NCBI RefSeq assembly: GCF_035046505.1
Contig: NC_089825.1
Span: forward strand, 1,887,029-1,951,028
Direction: 5' to 3'
From: Tiliqua scincoides
Taxonomy: Eukaryota; Chordata; Lepidosauria; Squamata; Scincidae
Length of the DNA stretch: 64,000 bases
A program made the position numbers and the translations under genes. Positions 46,041-57,590 of this stretch are shown here, piece by piece (positions within the stretch are counted from its first letter, which is position 1; each line of letters opens with the position of its first letter). The notes beneath the pieces were generated by a model. The model was not told where the DNA came from. It saw only the letters and a list, made by a program, of their open reading frames with translations, and made no database searches.

Positions 46041-46560
46041 AGGGCCCAATCCAGAGCAGTGCACATCGGCTCACCGCTGGCGCATACTGTGGCAAACATG
46101 CCGTAAGGCACATTTGTGGGCATTAGTTGCAGCCCAACACTGGAGCTGGCCCAGTGCGATCCTGTACTGGGACAGTGCTGGTCAGAGGCTGGTGGTTCAC
46201 CACCCAGTGGTTGCTTGGAGCACCGGACGATGGAGAGATGTCAGGGCAGGGAGGAGACTTCCAGAGTGGATGGAGGGCAGCAGGAAGGCATGGTGGGGAG
46301 AGGGAGCAGAGTGGGAGGGGGGCAGGACCAGCAGAGCTTAGTTCTGCCAGATCCAGAGCCTTGCGTCTGGCCTCGCGGCCTGGCACGAGGCGTTCTTACT
46401 CTGCGCCGGCTAAATAACCGATACAGAGTCAAGCAAACCCATTGTGGGGCTGTTTCCCTTACTCAAGAGAATGGGAATGTCCCCTTCTCCCGAGGAGCCG
46501 CCAATGGCTGCCCCATACGCTCAGGATGCCACAGCAACTGGGCAGCTCAGGATTGGGCTG
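46041..46560. mobile_element. Non-autonomous PIF/Harbinger-like element
   Basis: Left AGGGCCCAATCCAGAGC and right CTCAGGATTGGGCTG are inverted repeats, flanked by TTA on both sides (46038-46040 and 46561-46563). The interior is GC- and CpG-rich, with long open frames on both strands that show no transposase or other domain. Confidence 0.65.
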
Positions 46561-46563
46561 TTA

Positions 46564-47380
46564 ATCCTTTGAGTCCCCTCCCCCCCCCCAAAAAAAATGT
46601 TCTCTATGTAGGTTGTCAGAGTTGTGGCAAGCAGGCAGTGTGAGAAACAGAACTGGACATTTTTACAACATTGCCCCAATTTTCACCTGTGCAAAGTGGG
46701 CGGGGGAATAAGATGGTGGTTGTGGAAGACCATGTCCTCCCCATATGCTATCAGCATGTCCAAGCCGAACGGCGAGCTCCTTCTTTGAATGACTGAGCAT
46801 GTGCCTGGTTCCGACAGCAGTGGTGGACAGAGAGGGTGGTCTCTTAGCAATGCCCTCACTCTGAACATTGCTGTTTATTTCATTACACATGAAAAGCCAG
46901 TGCTTTGAAGTGTGCCAGAAAGATAGTCAGAGCAGCCATTACAGACAATTTTTCCAGGGCCTCTCTGTCATTCGTTCAGTGGGAGGAGACAAGCTGGAAA
47001 GGCCTTCCAAAGGAACAGATGGGAACCGTCAGTGCCAAGAGATTTGTCCCATAAACCCTTTCAAAGCTGTTTTCATAACCTCTGGGTCTGGCCTCCTCAT
47101 GCCAGCACCATTCCAGGAATCTCTAGTCTTTCAGCAAAGAGACAGAACTGGGCTGGGAACAAGCTAAGATGCAGTCTGTTCCACCACAGAAAGAGATTGA
47201 CCTCCATCCCAACCTCCTAGGAGTTGCCCAATCCTATGGAAGATCTCTCCCCATGCCCAGTTCCACAGTCCAGTTGACCTTCACTCTTCTTACCTGTATC
47301 ATCCTTGAGTTGACTATTGCAACTGAATGTAGGAGGTTCTGTGGACTTATTGGAGGCTTCCTTAAAATTTACATCTACAT
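46564..47380. other. Unrecognised sequence, no gene seen
   Basis: No exon or repeat family was recognised. Confidence 0.4.
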
Positions 47381-47546
47381 CAGTGGTTCACAAATTGTGA
47401 GCCGTGGCTCCCAGAGGGGCCGTGGAAACCAACCAGGGAAGCCACCATCCTATACAAACTATATGATTGTAGCCCTAATGAGGAGCCACATCCAATGGTC
47501 CAGTAGGTTAAGGGAGCCCCCAGTTGAAAACGTTTGGGAACCACTT
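47381..47546. mobile_element. Short hAT MITE
   Basis: Termini CAGTGGTTCACAAATTGTG and AACGTTTGGGAACCACTT are diverged inverted repeats of the common CAGTGGTTCCCAAAC hAT end. Flanking ATCTACAT and ATCTAAGT match at 6 of 8. Confidence 0.75.
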
Positions 47547-47554
47547 ATCTAAGT

Positions 47555-47775
47555 GTAAGATAAGTTACACTAAGTAACTTAGTTAGTACTTAGTTATACT
47601 TAGCTACTTAGTTAGTTAGTTACTTAGTTAGTTAGTTAGTTAAGTTAGTTACTTAGTTAGTTAGTTAGTTAGTTAAGTTAGTTACTTAGTTAGTACTTAG
47701 TTACTTACTTAGTTAACTAAGTTAGTTAGTTACTTAGTTAGTACTTAGTTACTTACTTAGTTACACTAAGGCTAA
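47555..47775. repeat. (TTAG)n microsatellite with TTAC variants
   Basis: About 220 bp of mixed TTAG and TTAC units. It starts immediately after the right flank duplication of the hAT MITE, whose flank ATCTAAGTGTAAG may have seeded the slippage. Confidence 0.9.
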
Positions 47776-47921
47776 GTGTAATGGGGACAACCATCTTTGT
47801 TTATTCATGAGTCTTCCCTCTCTGCATGATCATGTGGGGTAGAAGATCTAACTCAGCAATTTTCAACTGGAGGGCTGGAGGCTGACTGGAATAGAGATGC
47901 CAGAGCCCTGGGAGACTGGAG

Positions 47922-48374
47922 ATCATCATCATTGGCATCCTTCAGTTTCAGGAGACTCTGGTATCGTGCTCTGAAAAGTGGTTCTGGAACAGCGTCTAGT
48001 GTGGCTGAAGAGGCCAATTCGGGAGTGACAATCCCTTCCACACTGGGAGCAAATATACGCGTAGTGTGTCCCTGGTCTGTCTCCCTGGCTGTGGGCCTTC
48101 CTTCTTTGCCTCTTTGCCTCAGTCTGTTGGGCAAGTGCCCCTTCAAACTGGGAGAGGCCATGCTGCACAGCCTGCCTCTAAGCGGGTCGCTCAGAGGCCA
48201 GGGTTTCCCTTTGAGGTCCATTCCTAAGGCCTTCAGATCCCTCTTGCAGATGTCCTTGTATCACAGCTGTGGTCTACCTGTAGGGTGCTTTCCCCACACA
48301 AGTTCTCCATAGAGGAGATCCTTTGGAATCTGGCCATCATCCAGTCTCACGACATGACCGAGCCAACGCAGGCT
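47922..48374 (-). mobile_element. LINE family A, 3' part, more diverged
   Basis: Minus strand, with tail GGATGCCAAT and a decayed hairpin (TTTCAGGAGACT on plus), then the ORF2 C-terminal region with small insertions and deletions. It stops at the RWLGHVV motif. It is older than the copies at 20762 and 44026. Confidence 0.82.
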
Positions 48375-49488
48375 GGAGAAGGCCTGGAGAAAGAAGCTGT
48401 AAACCCCTTCCCAGGCTTGATGTTGAGTCCCAGGGAAGGAAGAGGCAGGCAGCCGTGAGGAGGCAAGCCAGGTGGAGGTAGTCTTGGAAGCTCTGTGCAG
48501 GGTACTGACCTATACTAACAGGGACCCCAATGCTCGGCAGGAGCCCAAGGCACCCATCCTCAGGGCCCCTGACAGCCTCCATTGCCTTCAATTCTTAAAG
48601 GAGACTTCCACCAACACCAAAGCATTTCCAAGAGTCTTGGCCAAGTCCAGCGCAGAAACATCTCTTCTGCAGAACACTTTGTTCTGAAAGAAGCAAGATG
48701 TGACTGCCTGGGACAGTCGTGGCTCCTGGCCTTTCACACCAGCAGACCCTGCTCCTGTGCCTTCATTCGTTGATTCAAAACACCTGCGCAACTTGGCAGC
48801 TCGGCACATCTTAAGTGATGGGCTTTGTTTCTGCCAGAGGGCTCTGCATATGCTTGTGGCTCTTTTTTGGACAGCTGAGCAGGTGCTGTGCTGAGTTCGA
48901 AAGCACAGAGATCAAAAGGCAGAACTGGGGCTGCCGGCTCCCCCCACCCGCACTGCCCCGCCCCAGCCCTGAAACAAAGGAGCTCTAAATAGCTCTTTGG
49001 GCTAAGGAACTGTTGCCACCTGTCCTGCTCTCCAGCGATGAATTGTGGACACAACTGTCTGTCTTCTCAGGTTACTGGCCCCGAAAGGTCAAGGATGCAC
49101 ATAGGATTTGTGAAAGGTACAAGAATGCAGCCTGAGCTTGTCTAGAGGAGCTTGAAACACATGGAGAGGGAGGATTGCTTATGAATTTCTTCAGCTCTGA
49201 ATCTGTAGGCAGAAATTCAGCCTGCAAATGTGCTTTTAGAAGACAATGAAACGTGCAAATATTGTGACCCCAATCCAAGCGGTTTAACAGGGAAGGGAGC
49301 ATTCATTCCACTCCTCTGCTTCCCAAACTGGTAGAATTCTAGCTTTAAAAATATATATTAGTATTCAGAGGGATTTTACTTCTACACTTAAAGATGTCTG
49401 CAGTACAATATATACCAACATTTAGTCAATTAATTGTTTTACAATGTTTTGTCAACTTAAAAGGTACCAGTTCCTTGAGAAGCCTACT

Positions 49489-49490
<2 letters not shown>
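48375..49490. other. Unrecognised sequence, no gene seen
   Basis: No splice-supported exon or repeat family was found. Confidence 0.4.

Positions 49491-49532
<42 letters not shown>
49491..49532. repeat. (AAT)n microsatellite
   Basis: About fourteen uninterrupted AAT units. Confidence 0.97.
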
Positions 49533-49689
49533 TTGATGCACTTATAAAAACTGAAGTACTGTCCAAAAAGTGGTCTTTTCCCTCTTGCAGGAAGGAATAC
49601 CTCTTCCAAGAGGGTGCTTGCTACAGACAAAACAGGAAGTTTACTTTTTGCTTCATAATTATAATTTGTCCTTATCTGCAAATTTAGGT

Positions 49690-49760
49690 GGCAGTCCTAT
49701 ACACACTTTCCTGGGAGTATACAATGGGTCTTACTTCTGAGTGGACATGCATAGGATTGC
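49690..49760. repeat. Short inverted-end repeat (TCCTAT...ATAGGATTGC)
   Basis: It begins GGCAGTCCTATACACAC and ends ATGCATAGGATTGC, so its ends are inverted. Internally CTGGGAGTA and GGGTCTTACTTCTGAGT match the units inside the 4035 hAT. A widespread small repeat of this pattern is familiar from squamates. Confidence 0.65.
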
Positions 49761-49805
49761 ATGAATTACCTGTTTAATTAAAATGCATACAATTAATTGA
49801 CAAAG

Positions 49806-49892
49806 GCTGCAATCTTATGCACCCTTACCTAGCAGTAAGTCCCATAAAACTGAATGGGGCTTACTTCTGACTAGAGGTGTATAGGATTGCAG
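49806..49892. repeat. Short inverted-end repeat, second copy
   Basis: It has the same layout as the copy at 49690: GCTGCAATCTTATGCAC at the left and GTATAGGATTGCAG at the right, with AGTAAGTCCCAT and ATGGGGCTTACTTCTGA inside. Confidence 0.7.
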
Positions 49893-49937
49893 TGTAATAC
49901 TCTGCTTCTTTAATTGAGTGTCGTCCTTAGTCTACAA

Positions 49938-50377
49938 CAGGGATGCACAAACCCCGGCCCAAGGGGCCATTTGCAGCCCTCGGGGACTCCCAATCTGACC
50001 CATGTGGAGCCCCCAGTCTCCAGTGAGCCTCTGGCCCTCTGGAGACTTGCTGGAGCCTGTGCTGGCCCGACACAACTGCTCTCAGCAAGAGGGCGATGTG
50101 AGCTGTGGGACAAGAGCTCCCTCCACTGCTTGCTGTTTCACATCTGTGATGCAGCAGTTGCAGCAAAGGAAAGGCCAGCCTTGCTTTGTGCAAGGCCTTT
50201 GATAGGCCTTGAGCTATTGCAAGACCTTCATTCATTCATACAAGTTCCATCTCTAATATATTCGTTTATGTAAATTTATGTAAATTTGAAATGTAAATAA
50301 ATTCTTTTTTTTTCTGGACCCCCAACGCAGTGTCAGAGAGATGATGTAGCCCTCTTTCAAAAAGTATGGACACCCTG
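49938..50377. mobile_element. Non-autonomous hAT (family E)
   Basis: Termini CAGGGATGCACAAACCCCGG and AAAGTATGGACACCCTG. Flanking GTCTACAA and CTCTACAA match at 7 of 8. It is 440 bp and collinear with 34150-34592. Confidence 0.88.
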
Positions 50378-50385
50378 CTCTACAA

Positions 50386-51361
50386 CATGTATGCAGCCTT
50401 GGTGTGTCATACATGTCACTTCTATCTGTGCATGTGATTTCCCATCCTGTTTAGGAAGAAACAGAAGCAAGAACCTAGAAAGTGATAGTGATTCTAACAG
50501 TTCAGAATATAGTTTTCAGTCCAGAGTAAGCTGTAATAGAACCATTGAATGCAAACACCCACATTCAAAATGCCTGTCTGCACATCATGCACAAAGCATC
50601 GTGCTTTCATCATTGTAATTATGAAAATCTTCCCTAGATTGTGAAATCTTCCCTAATTATGAAAATGTAATTATGAAATCTTCCCTACGTAGATTGAGAC
50701 CACTGCAGCAGTTAATCCCTTCCTGCTGTGTCACAGTCCTGATGATGAAAAGCATCCCCCTGTCACTATCTGCCCCAGGAGGAATGATGTTCTTGGAGGC
50801 GGGGGGGGGGGCGGAGCTCCCCTCCTGGGGAAACAGCAGCCTTTGAAGGAGTGATTCACGGAGATTTTGATGCCCTCCACCCCATGCCCTGGGCCTTCCA
50901 TTAAAGAGGAAGATGGCAGCACAACTGTGCTTTTAGAGTCACATGAAATTAAAACATGTGCAGCAGAGGAAAGTCAAGAACTTACTAGTTGCGAAAAGGA
51001 TTGGTTTATTGAGAAATTCTACAATAAATATGGCTTCATCCTTCATTCTTGTCTGTGCTGGGAATACAGGGACATGATCTGGTGTTTTTTGGGGATACCT
51101 TTTTATCTTGCTCTAAAGGCTTGTTTTTGCTCAGGAAGAAAATGCACAGGAAGAGTTATGCTAGAATAGCAGAACAAAAATATGGGCTGGTGCCAAGTGA
51201 AAGCAGCCACGCTGTATCTCCTCTTCCCATAGAGCCACGCAATGATGTCACAGCATCGCAAGGCCCCTGGCCTTCCACTAGCAGCCACCTCTAAAGAGGA
51301 TCATGGGTCTGTATTGTCTGTGTTGCTGAAAATTGCAATGTGATGATGACCTAGCATGTTG
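50386..51361. other. Unrecognised sequence, no gene seen
   Basis: A 13-base segment (TGAAATCTTCCCT) is repeated near 50640-50690, and a G run lies near 50801. No gene is supported. Confidence 0.4.
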
Positions 51362-51369
51362 CTAAATAT

Positions 51370-51492
51370 TAGTTACGTGTGGTGGATGGGGAGGTAGGTG
51401 AGGCACAGCCTCCCCAACTGAATCCTTTGAAAAACAAGGACTCTGGTGGGGAGGCTCTGCTCACCTGCTTCCCCACCCACTGCACATCCCTG
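51370..51492. mobile_element. hAT MITE (family D), internally deleted
   Basis: The left end is decayed (ACGTGTGGTGGATGGGG) and the right end is intact (CCCACCCACTGCACATCCCTG). Flanking CTAAATAT and CTAAAGAG agree at 6 of 8. Confidence 0.65.
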
Positions 51493-51500
51493 CTAAAGAG

Positions 51501-52221
51501 GAGAAAGAGACACAAGGGTAGTGCTTTAGGTGGCTTTGGCTGTAATGTGTAGCTCCAGAGAAATGTTGCGATCAAATATATCTGGCATAAGTATTTAGCA
51601 TGGGGGTGTCAGTCAGCAAGATGTGGAAAACATTAGTCATCAATAGATAGTTGCACTCTCTCTCCTTCCAATCCCTGCTTCCCAGACCAACAAGAAGAAA
51701 CTGAGGTGTGTGTGCTTCTTTTCTTCCTTTCCCTCTGTTCTTTCCTGCAAAATTAAGCTAGTGCCTTCCATTTCTGTGCAAACCATTGTTGGATATGCCT
51801 TGATTTCATCAAGGGCACATACCCCTTGCTTCCTGATTGCAGACTTCCCAGAGGCAGCTGGTGGCCACTCTTGTAAAGTAGGATCCTAAATTAGGGCTTT
51901 GGCCGGATTCTGCAAGGCTTTCCTTATACTCCTATGTTTTTAGGTTTCAGGCCAGAATCTTCTGTGTTCTTGTTGAGGACATGGGTGGCTTCAGAGGTCA
52001 ACATGGTTGGGCAAAGGGTCCAATGACCCAACAAGGACATGGTTCCCATTGTGATTCTGGATCTCAAGGAGATTGGTAGCAGCATGAGATAATTCCTAAA
52101 TTGTACACAGTGTTACTACAAGCTAAACAGATCCAGTGAGGGTTCTTGCCCACATATACCCCAAATGTACAAGCTGGCCATGTTGGAGCAATTCTAAGCA
52201 TTGATTGAATTCAAAATCTAA
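51501..52221. other. Unrecognised sequence, no gene seen
   Basis: No exon or repeat family was recognised. Confidence 0.4.
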
Positions 52222-52653
52222 GCTCATAAAAACATAGGCGACTAAACAGCCACCGGGTAGATGGGACTTGTCAGCCTGGGAAGGCAGCTCATCTGAGAGA
52301 AGGAAAACTCTGATCCCAAACCTCCACTGCCTTGTGGCTACATCCAGTTAAGGAAAAGGCTTCAGGAGTCAACCTCGAGGCAAAATCCGGAGCCGGAGTC
52401 CCTGAGGCAGTTCATGGCTGAACACAGTCACGTTCTGGCAACCGCTGCGACGCGGCTGGAACCAACCGTATTGGCCTCTGCCTTTCCATTGGACAATTTC
52501 AGTGACGTGGAGAGGGGGGATTTGCTGCATGGGTAACAGCCTATCCTCCATACCTACTTTACCCAGGCTTCGCGCACTGGAGAGGACACTCTGTTCCAGA
52601 ACCACCATTCAGAGTGTGACACCATAGTCTTCCGAGACTGAAGGATGCCAACT
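52222..52653 (+). mobile_element. Non-autonomous element with LINE family A tail
   Basis: The last 35 bp (ACCATAGTCTTCCGAGACTG then AAGGATGCCAAC) match the LINE A tail and hairpin, but the roughly 400 bp before it shows no ORF2 similarity. It is CpG-containing (CCGCTGCGACGCGG). It may be a LINE 5'UTR joined to the 3' tail, or a SINE-like partner. The left boundary is approximate. Confidence 0.55.
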
Positions 52654-52655
52654 AC

Positions 52656-53295
52656 AAGAACATAAGAACAGCCCCACTGGATCAGGCCATAGGCCCATCT
52701 AGTCCAGCTTCCTGTATCTCACAGCACCAAATGCCCCAGGGAGCACATCAGATAACAAGAGACCTCATCCTGGTGCCCTCCCTTGCATCTGGCATTCTGA
52801 CATAACCCATTTCTAAAATCAGGAGGTTGCGCATACACATCATGGCTTGTAACCTGTAATGCATTTTTCCTCCAGAAACTTGTCCAATCCCCTTTTAAAG
52901 GCATCCAGGCCAGTCGCCATCACCACATCCTGTGGCAAGGAGTTCCACAGACCAACCACACGCTGAGTAAAGAAATATTTTCTTTTGTCTGTTCTAACTC
53001 TCCCAACACTCAATTTTAGTGGATGTCCCCTGGTTCTGGTGTTATGTGAGAGTGTAAAGAGCATCTCCCTATCCACTCTGTCCATCCCCTGCATAATTTT
53101 GTATGTCTCAATCATGTCCCCCCTCAGGCGTCTCTTTTCTAGGCTGAAGAGGCCCAAACGCCGTAGCCTTTCCTCATAAGGAAGGCGCCCCAGCCCCGTA
53201 ATCATCTTAGTCGCTCTCTTTTGCACCTTTTCCATTTCCACTATGTCTTTTTTGAGATGCGGCGACCAGAACTGGACACAGTACTCCAGGACACA
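52656..53295 (-). mobile_element. CR1 LINE, ORF2 C-terminus plus 3'UTR
   Basis: The minus-strand frame covers about 152 codons: 'VLEYCVQFWSPHLKKDIVEM', 'QKRATKMITGLGRLPYEERL', 'LFSLEKRRLRGDMIETYKI' and 'VVGLWNSLPQDVVM', then the stop and the 3'UTR with the TTCTTATG tail. It inserted directly beside the preceding element. It is 5'-truncated. Confidence 0.93.
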
Positions 53296-55914
53296 CACTC
53301 ATGTGTTCTTATATCCTCAGCTTCATGAACAGTGAATTGATAGATGGGTGAAGAGCAAACATAGAGCCATATTTCTTTACTCAGCATGTGGTTGGTCTGT
53401 GGAACTCTTACGTTCTTATGCTCACATGAGAACATAATGGAATATCTCATGGATATGCATTTCTACAAGGCTGGCCAAGATAGCTAATAATACTTAATAG
53501 CAACAGTTAGTAATTATTATTACTATTAAGAATAGTGAACTACTGCTATAATACTATTAATAGTAGTTAACTATTATGAATGAAGCCAACAATGTTCTGC
53601 ACAGAAGTTATAATGGATTCCATTTTAGGGGGAATTACAATCCAGGGGCAAGACTGGGGAGAAAACAGAGGACATGAATGAGGATGGAGTACTGTCAGGT
53701 GACCATTGTGGAGGCTGTAAGGTGAGCTGAGAGTGGTTGAGGAAAGGCAGATAGGGAGATGGCTGCTTCAGGCAGAGGGAGCAGCATTACAGAAGGCACA
53801 GGAACCAGTGTGAGAGGAAGAGAGACAGAGGGAAAAATGTCCATTATGGAATGACAGAAACAAACACATTTGAGAAAATATGAGCTTCAATCCCAACTGG
53901 AAATGGCAGATAAACCCCACTCTGATAAAAGCCAAGCTCAGCAACTGGTTTCTGTTGTCATATCCTGCAACAAAGTTAGAAAAATAAACAGTATAAGCCA
54001 ACAAATGCATATTTGAATCTTCTCCCCAAAATGGAGGCAGGATGGTCAAGACGTTGCTCTTGGGCCTCCCTCAAACTATTTTCCAAAGGAGATCAGTTTT
54101 GAAAAAGAAAGTTTGGGAATCCTCATGGCTGCAGATCAATCTCAGAGACAACTTGGCACCTTGAGAACTCTCAGGGCAGGAGTAGGAGAAGGTTGAGCAG
54201 GGCCTCCAAAATTTAGGGACTGAGAGAGTGGGTGCCCTGCATGGTTTCTTGTACTTCTGAACAAACTATGCAAACTGTTCAGACTCACTATGTAGTTGCG
54301 CATTACTCTTTGTGCATAAATTAGACCTGTCCCTAAAATTAATTGGTACTGTGGAATGAGATGGCCAAGTCTGGTGGTCAAACCCAGAAGGAAAAGGCCC
54401 CCAGTATGGACATGGACCACCCAGGTTTCCTCACTGGCTATGCTCATGTATTTAGAGAGGAGAAAGAGAAACCAGAAAGGCATGGAAACAGATCATGACA
54501 AGGGGCTGGGAGCCGTTACTGAAAGACAGCTTACATAGTTGCCATGGGTTAGATATTTGGGGGCAAAGTTCTTGACAGTCTGGGTTTATCTCCTGCTTTT
54601 GTTTACTCGTTCCCTGGGGCTTTGGTGAACCACTATAACAAGAAAAAGCCACTGTCCCGCAGGACTGTAGCCAAAAGCTGCGATAATTTCGGATCTCACT
54701 AAGCAAACAAGATCAGGACGCCACAGCAGATAAATAAACCAGAGTAGACGAAAACAGGAACTGATACAGGCCAGTTCAAATTGTTTTTCTTAACTTATCT
54801 AAGACCTCTTTTTTTGGCACAAAAAGTAGAGTGATGGACTGGTTGGCTTCTGGGTTAAGCTTTTCCCAAAAACCCGAAGAGATAAATTCAGATAGTGGTT
54901 GGCCGTATTGCTGCTGCTTCCAGGAATAAGATGATTAGCAGTGACTGCAGAAAACCCAAGCAAAGTCCGTTCCTAATGGTGAGACTTGGTTAGGGTCCAC
55001 TAATCCCTGTTGTCAAGTTGTGGCAAGCACGGGTAGCAAATGGAAGAAGGTGCTGACAACAGCACTGGGAGCATGGAGGTCACCCAAGTTTGTGTGACCT
55101 GGTTCAGAATATAGCACTTTTCCAGCTTGGCTGCATTACATATTGAGCGTCGTTTCCCCAAGAAGCTCTTCACTGGCTTGGAGCATAAACTGTGTGTACG
55201 ACAAGCAGTTAACAGGGCGTCCTGGGCACATAACTGAGTACAGTTATTGAGGATGCCCTGGTATTGGAATGACTAAAGCATGGACCCTGGTGGAGAAGCC
55301 ACTTGAGGATGGAAGAATGGTCTGGAATGTCCTTCCAGGTCCTTTCATAACTCCACTCATCCCCACCACAGCCCAGTGATTCCATCTCACCTGCCTAGAT
55401 ATGGATGCTTTCAGGTCAAAACTGGGCCCTTGCCTATCGAATAACCAGGCTGTGCGACTCCCTAATTTGCTATTGGTCTCTCAGCCTGTCAGTTTTCCTC
55501 CTCCATGTGCACACTGGTCAACATCACCAGAGGGTTCTTCTGCTTTCTACATACTTCCAGCCTCCATCCGTACTCTTGACTGGCCTTGACTTTGCCTCCA
55601 AAGTGACTCTTCTATGAATCTCTCCATCTGGCTGCAGTACCAATCCTACCAAGACTCACTATTTAGTTCCCCAATGTGAGTAGCTTCTATGACCAACACA
55701 GGGTGAAATCACAGGTTGGAACTTTCTTCTAGCAGTAAAAAAAAATAAAAATAAAAATGCCAGACACCCAAAGCTCAACTGAAACAGGTATTATTGCATT
55801 GTTAAATCTGGATCTTTCACAATACTGTTTAGTTCGGTCCCCACTTTAGTTCTGGTGCGCTGCAACAAAAGGAATTCTTTCATATTCTCTAATCTGCAGC
55901 AAATAGTTCAGTTT
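53296..55914. other. Unrecognised sequence downstream of MYL3
   Basis: An ATT/AGT-rich stretch is at about 53490-53580. No exon of a neighbouring gene was recognised. A pyrimidine-rich minus-strand acceptor at 55729 (TTTTTTTTTACTGCTAG) has no polyadenylation signal close behind it, so I do not call it the MYL3 3'UTR. Confidence 0.35.
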
Positions 55915-55994
55915 GTCTTTTATTCTGAGTTTTTAATTTATTAAATTATAAATTCCTTTACTTTAGATATGTACTCAACAAGGCAATTTCACTG
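55915..55994 (-). terminator. Candidate MYL3 3'UTR exon end with two AATAAA signals
   Basis: On the minus strand a weak acceptor (CACAAAACTTCAG, exon start about 55994) is followed by two AATAAA hexamers at 55942-55937 and 55924-55919. MYL3 needs a further exon below 56126, because its stop-containing exon ends in a donor. This is the nearest signal pair in the right orientation, but the acceptor is poor in pyrimidines. Confidence 0.3.
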
Positions 55995-56125
55995 AAGTTT
56001 TGTGATATGCGAAGTTATCAAAAAGCAGCCCATTGACTTGGCAATCGATCGGTTGGTTGAAGGCCAGACAGCCAATGGATTCCTTTGTTGCAGTTCTAAG
56101 AAAAAGGCAGATGCAGTCAGCTTAC

Positions 56126-56161
56126 CAGGTACTCAGTTCGCCATGATGTGCTTCACAAATG
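56126..56161 (-). CDS. MYL3: MYL3 last coding exon (stop codon exon)
   Basis: The acceptor TTTATTCCAG precedes the exon. With the G left over from the previous exon it reads AFVKHIMAN and then TGA (56135-56133), the standard end of the essential light chain family (AFVKHIM-x-x). Seven bases after the stop, CCTG|GTAAGC is a good donor, so the 36-bp exon carries almost no 3'UTR and another exon must follow. This layout is also known in mammalian essential light chain genes. The last two residues, AN, differ from SS in human MYL3 and SG in human MYL4. Confidence 0.93.
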
Positions 56162-56316
56162 CTGGAATAAAGGGAGAAGGAGAAGTCACTGGAACTGGAC
56201 AGTCTGACTTCCGTGCAGAAAGTGCAGCTGATTTTGACCCGCATGCAAATCCCAAGTGTCTGGAACACAGTCTAAGGCATGTGGGGGCGAGGGGGCAGAG
56301 TGGGCGGACTGTAATC

Positions 56317-56440
56317 CAGTGGTGTAGCCAGAGGGGGTGCAAAGCACTAGGTTTTGCAGGGAGCCTCACTGTGGTATGCAAGCAGCCCCTCCCCTTCAGA
56401 GTCATTCCCGGTGGTGGGAACAAAACGGAGGCAAATGCAT
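56317..56440. mobile_element. hAT family C, left part only, in MYL3 intron
   Basis: CAGTGGTGTAGCCAGAGGGG starts the element. The match fades after ACAAAACGGAGGCA near 56435 and no right terminus follows. It lies in the 572-bp intron before the stop exon. Confidence 0.75.
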
Positions 56441-56733
56441 TTAATTAATTTAATTACAGCTTAATTAAGTTTCATGTGATGATCTGGCTGACATCAAGAT
56501 TTGTTTGGAGATATAAGGCCTCAGCTGAACTTTGAAAGGTTTATCAGTCCAGTGACTCCTGAGTCTGGCCACCTGCCCTTGACTGATAATTATCTGCTGC
56601 TTGTTGTCCTCTACCTCAGGCCAGGTCTGCCCAGACCTTTCCCAGGACCCCACAAACTCTCAGCTTGGCTGACACAGGACAGGACACGCATGGTCCTGAT
56701 CAATCAGAACCAGATTCTCAAATTCCATCTTAC

Positions 56734-56811
56734 CTTCATAATTTATGCAACCATTGGAGTCTTCTTGGCCAGCCATTAACTTATCCACCTCTTCCTCAGT
56801 CAGCCTCTCCC
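56734..56811 (-). CDS. MYL3: MYL3 exon encoding EF-hand 4 region
   Basis: The 78-bp exon has acceptor GGTCCAG at 56812-56813 and donor GAAG|GTAAGATG. It reads [20 protein letters not shown] and then CINYE in phase with the exons on both sides. ERLTE is typical of MYL3, where human MYL4 and MYL1 read EKMTE or EKMKE. The length equals the corresponding 78-bp exon of mammalian essential light chain genes. The segment forms the last EF-hand of the C-terminal lobe, which clasps the first IQ motif of the cardiac/slow myosin heavy chain. Confidence 0.96.
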
Positions 56812-57368
56812 CTGGACCATAAAAAGTAGGAACATGAGATAACTCAAATTTCCCATTTGAAGCAAGAAATCAAGTTGCTGTAGCCAAAATGGCAAACTAG
56901 GGCAGTCTCGTTTGCACAACCAAGACTCAGGTGCCATTATCAAGGTTCTCACCATGGCACGGGAAGAGGCAGTCCCCCTTGTCCTTGAAAGAAGCATCAG
57001 GGTGTTAATGTAATGTTGCCTCAAACACACATGGCTGATTGAGTGTCTCTGAGGAGTTATGAACTCTGCCCATCATCAACTGCACTGAATCAAAGGAACT
57101 CGCACTCCGCTCTAAAGGGCTTCTGCCTTTTCATGATCATATCGCACAACTGCAGTAATTAATCTGCAGCGCAGATGTCCACCTCCCCAAATGTCAGTTC
57201 TCATAAATAAAACAAGTGCTCGCCATCAAGTCTCCAAAGGGAAACTTGAAAGGATGTGAGTACTGGGTGGTGAACAAAGATGGCCAGAAATCAGTGCCTC
57301 CACCTTCATCAGGAAATAATTCCGATCAGCCAGATTAATTTTCAGAAGATATCAAGCAGGGCTGGCTG

Positions 57369-57590
57369 CAGTGGCATCGCTAGAGAGGGTGCAAAGCACT
57401 AAGTTTTGCAGGGAGCCTCACAGCAGCCTACAGATGATCCCTCCCACTCCCCGTCAGAGCCAGGCATATGCTTCTGTTTTGCTTCCACCACATGGAATGG
57501 CTCCAAAGGGGAGGGGGGGGGCTGCCAGCTTGCTGTGGTGAAGTTCCCTGCAAAACTTAGTGCTTTGCACCCCCTCTAGCTTCGCCCCTG
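57369..57590. mobile_element. hAT family C in MYL3 intron
   Basis: CAGTGGCATCGCTAGAGAGG at the left and CCCCCTCTAGCTTCGCCCCTG at the right. Flanking GCTGGCTG and GCTGACTG match at 7 of 8. It is 222 bp. Confidence 0.88.

Noticed and set aside
46041-46643. Long overlapping open frames on both strands as a gene
   Set aside because: They lie inside a transposon-like element with TTA flanks, are open on both strands because of GC-rich composition, and show no domain.
55400-55729. Acceptor TTTTTTTTTACTGCTAG as start of the MYL3 3'UTR exon
   Set aside because: No AATAAA or ATTAAA follows within several hundred bases in the right orientation.
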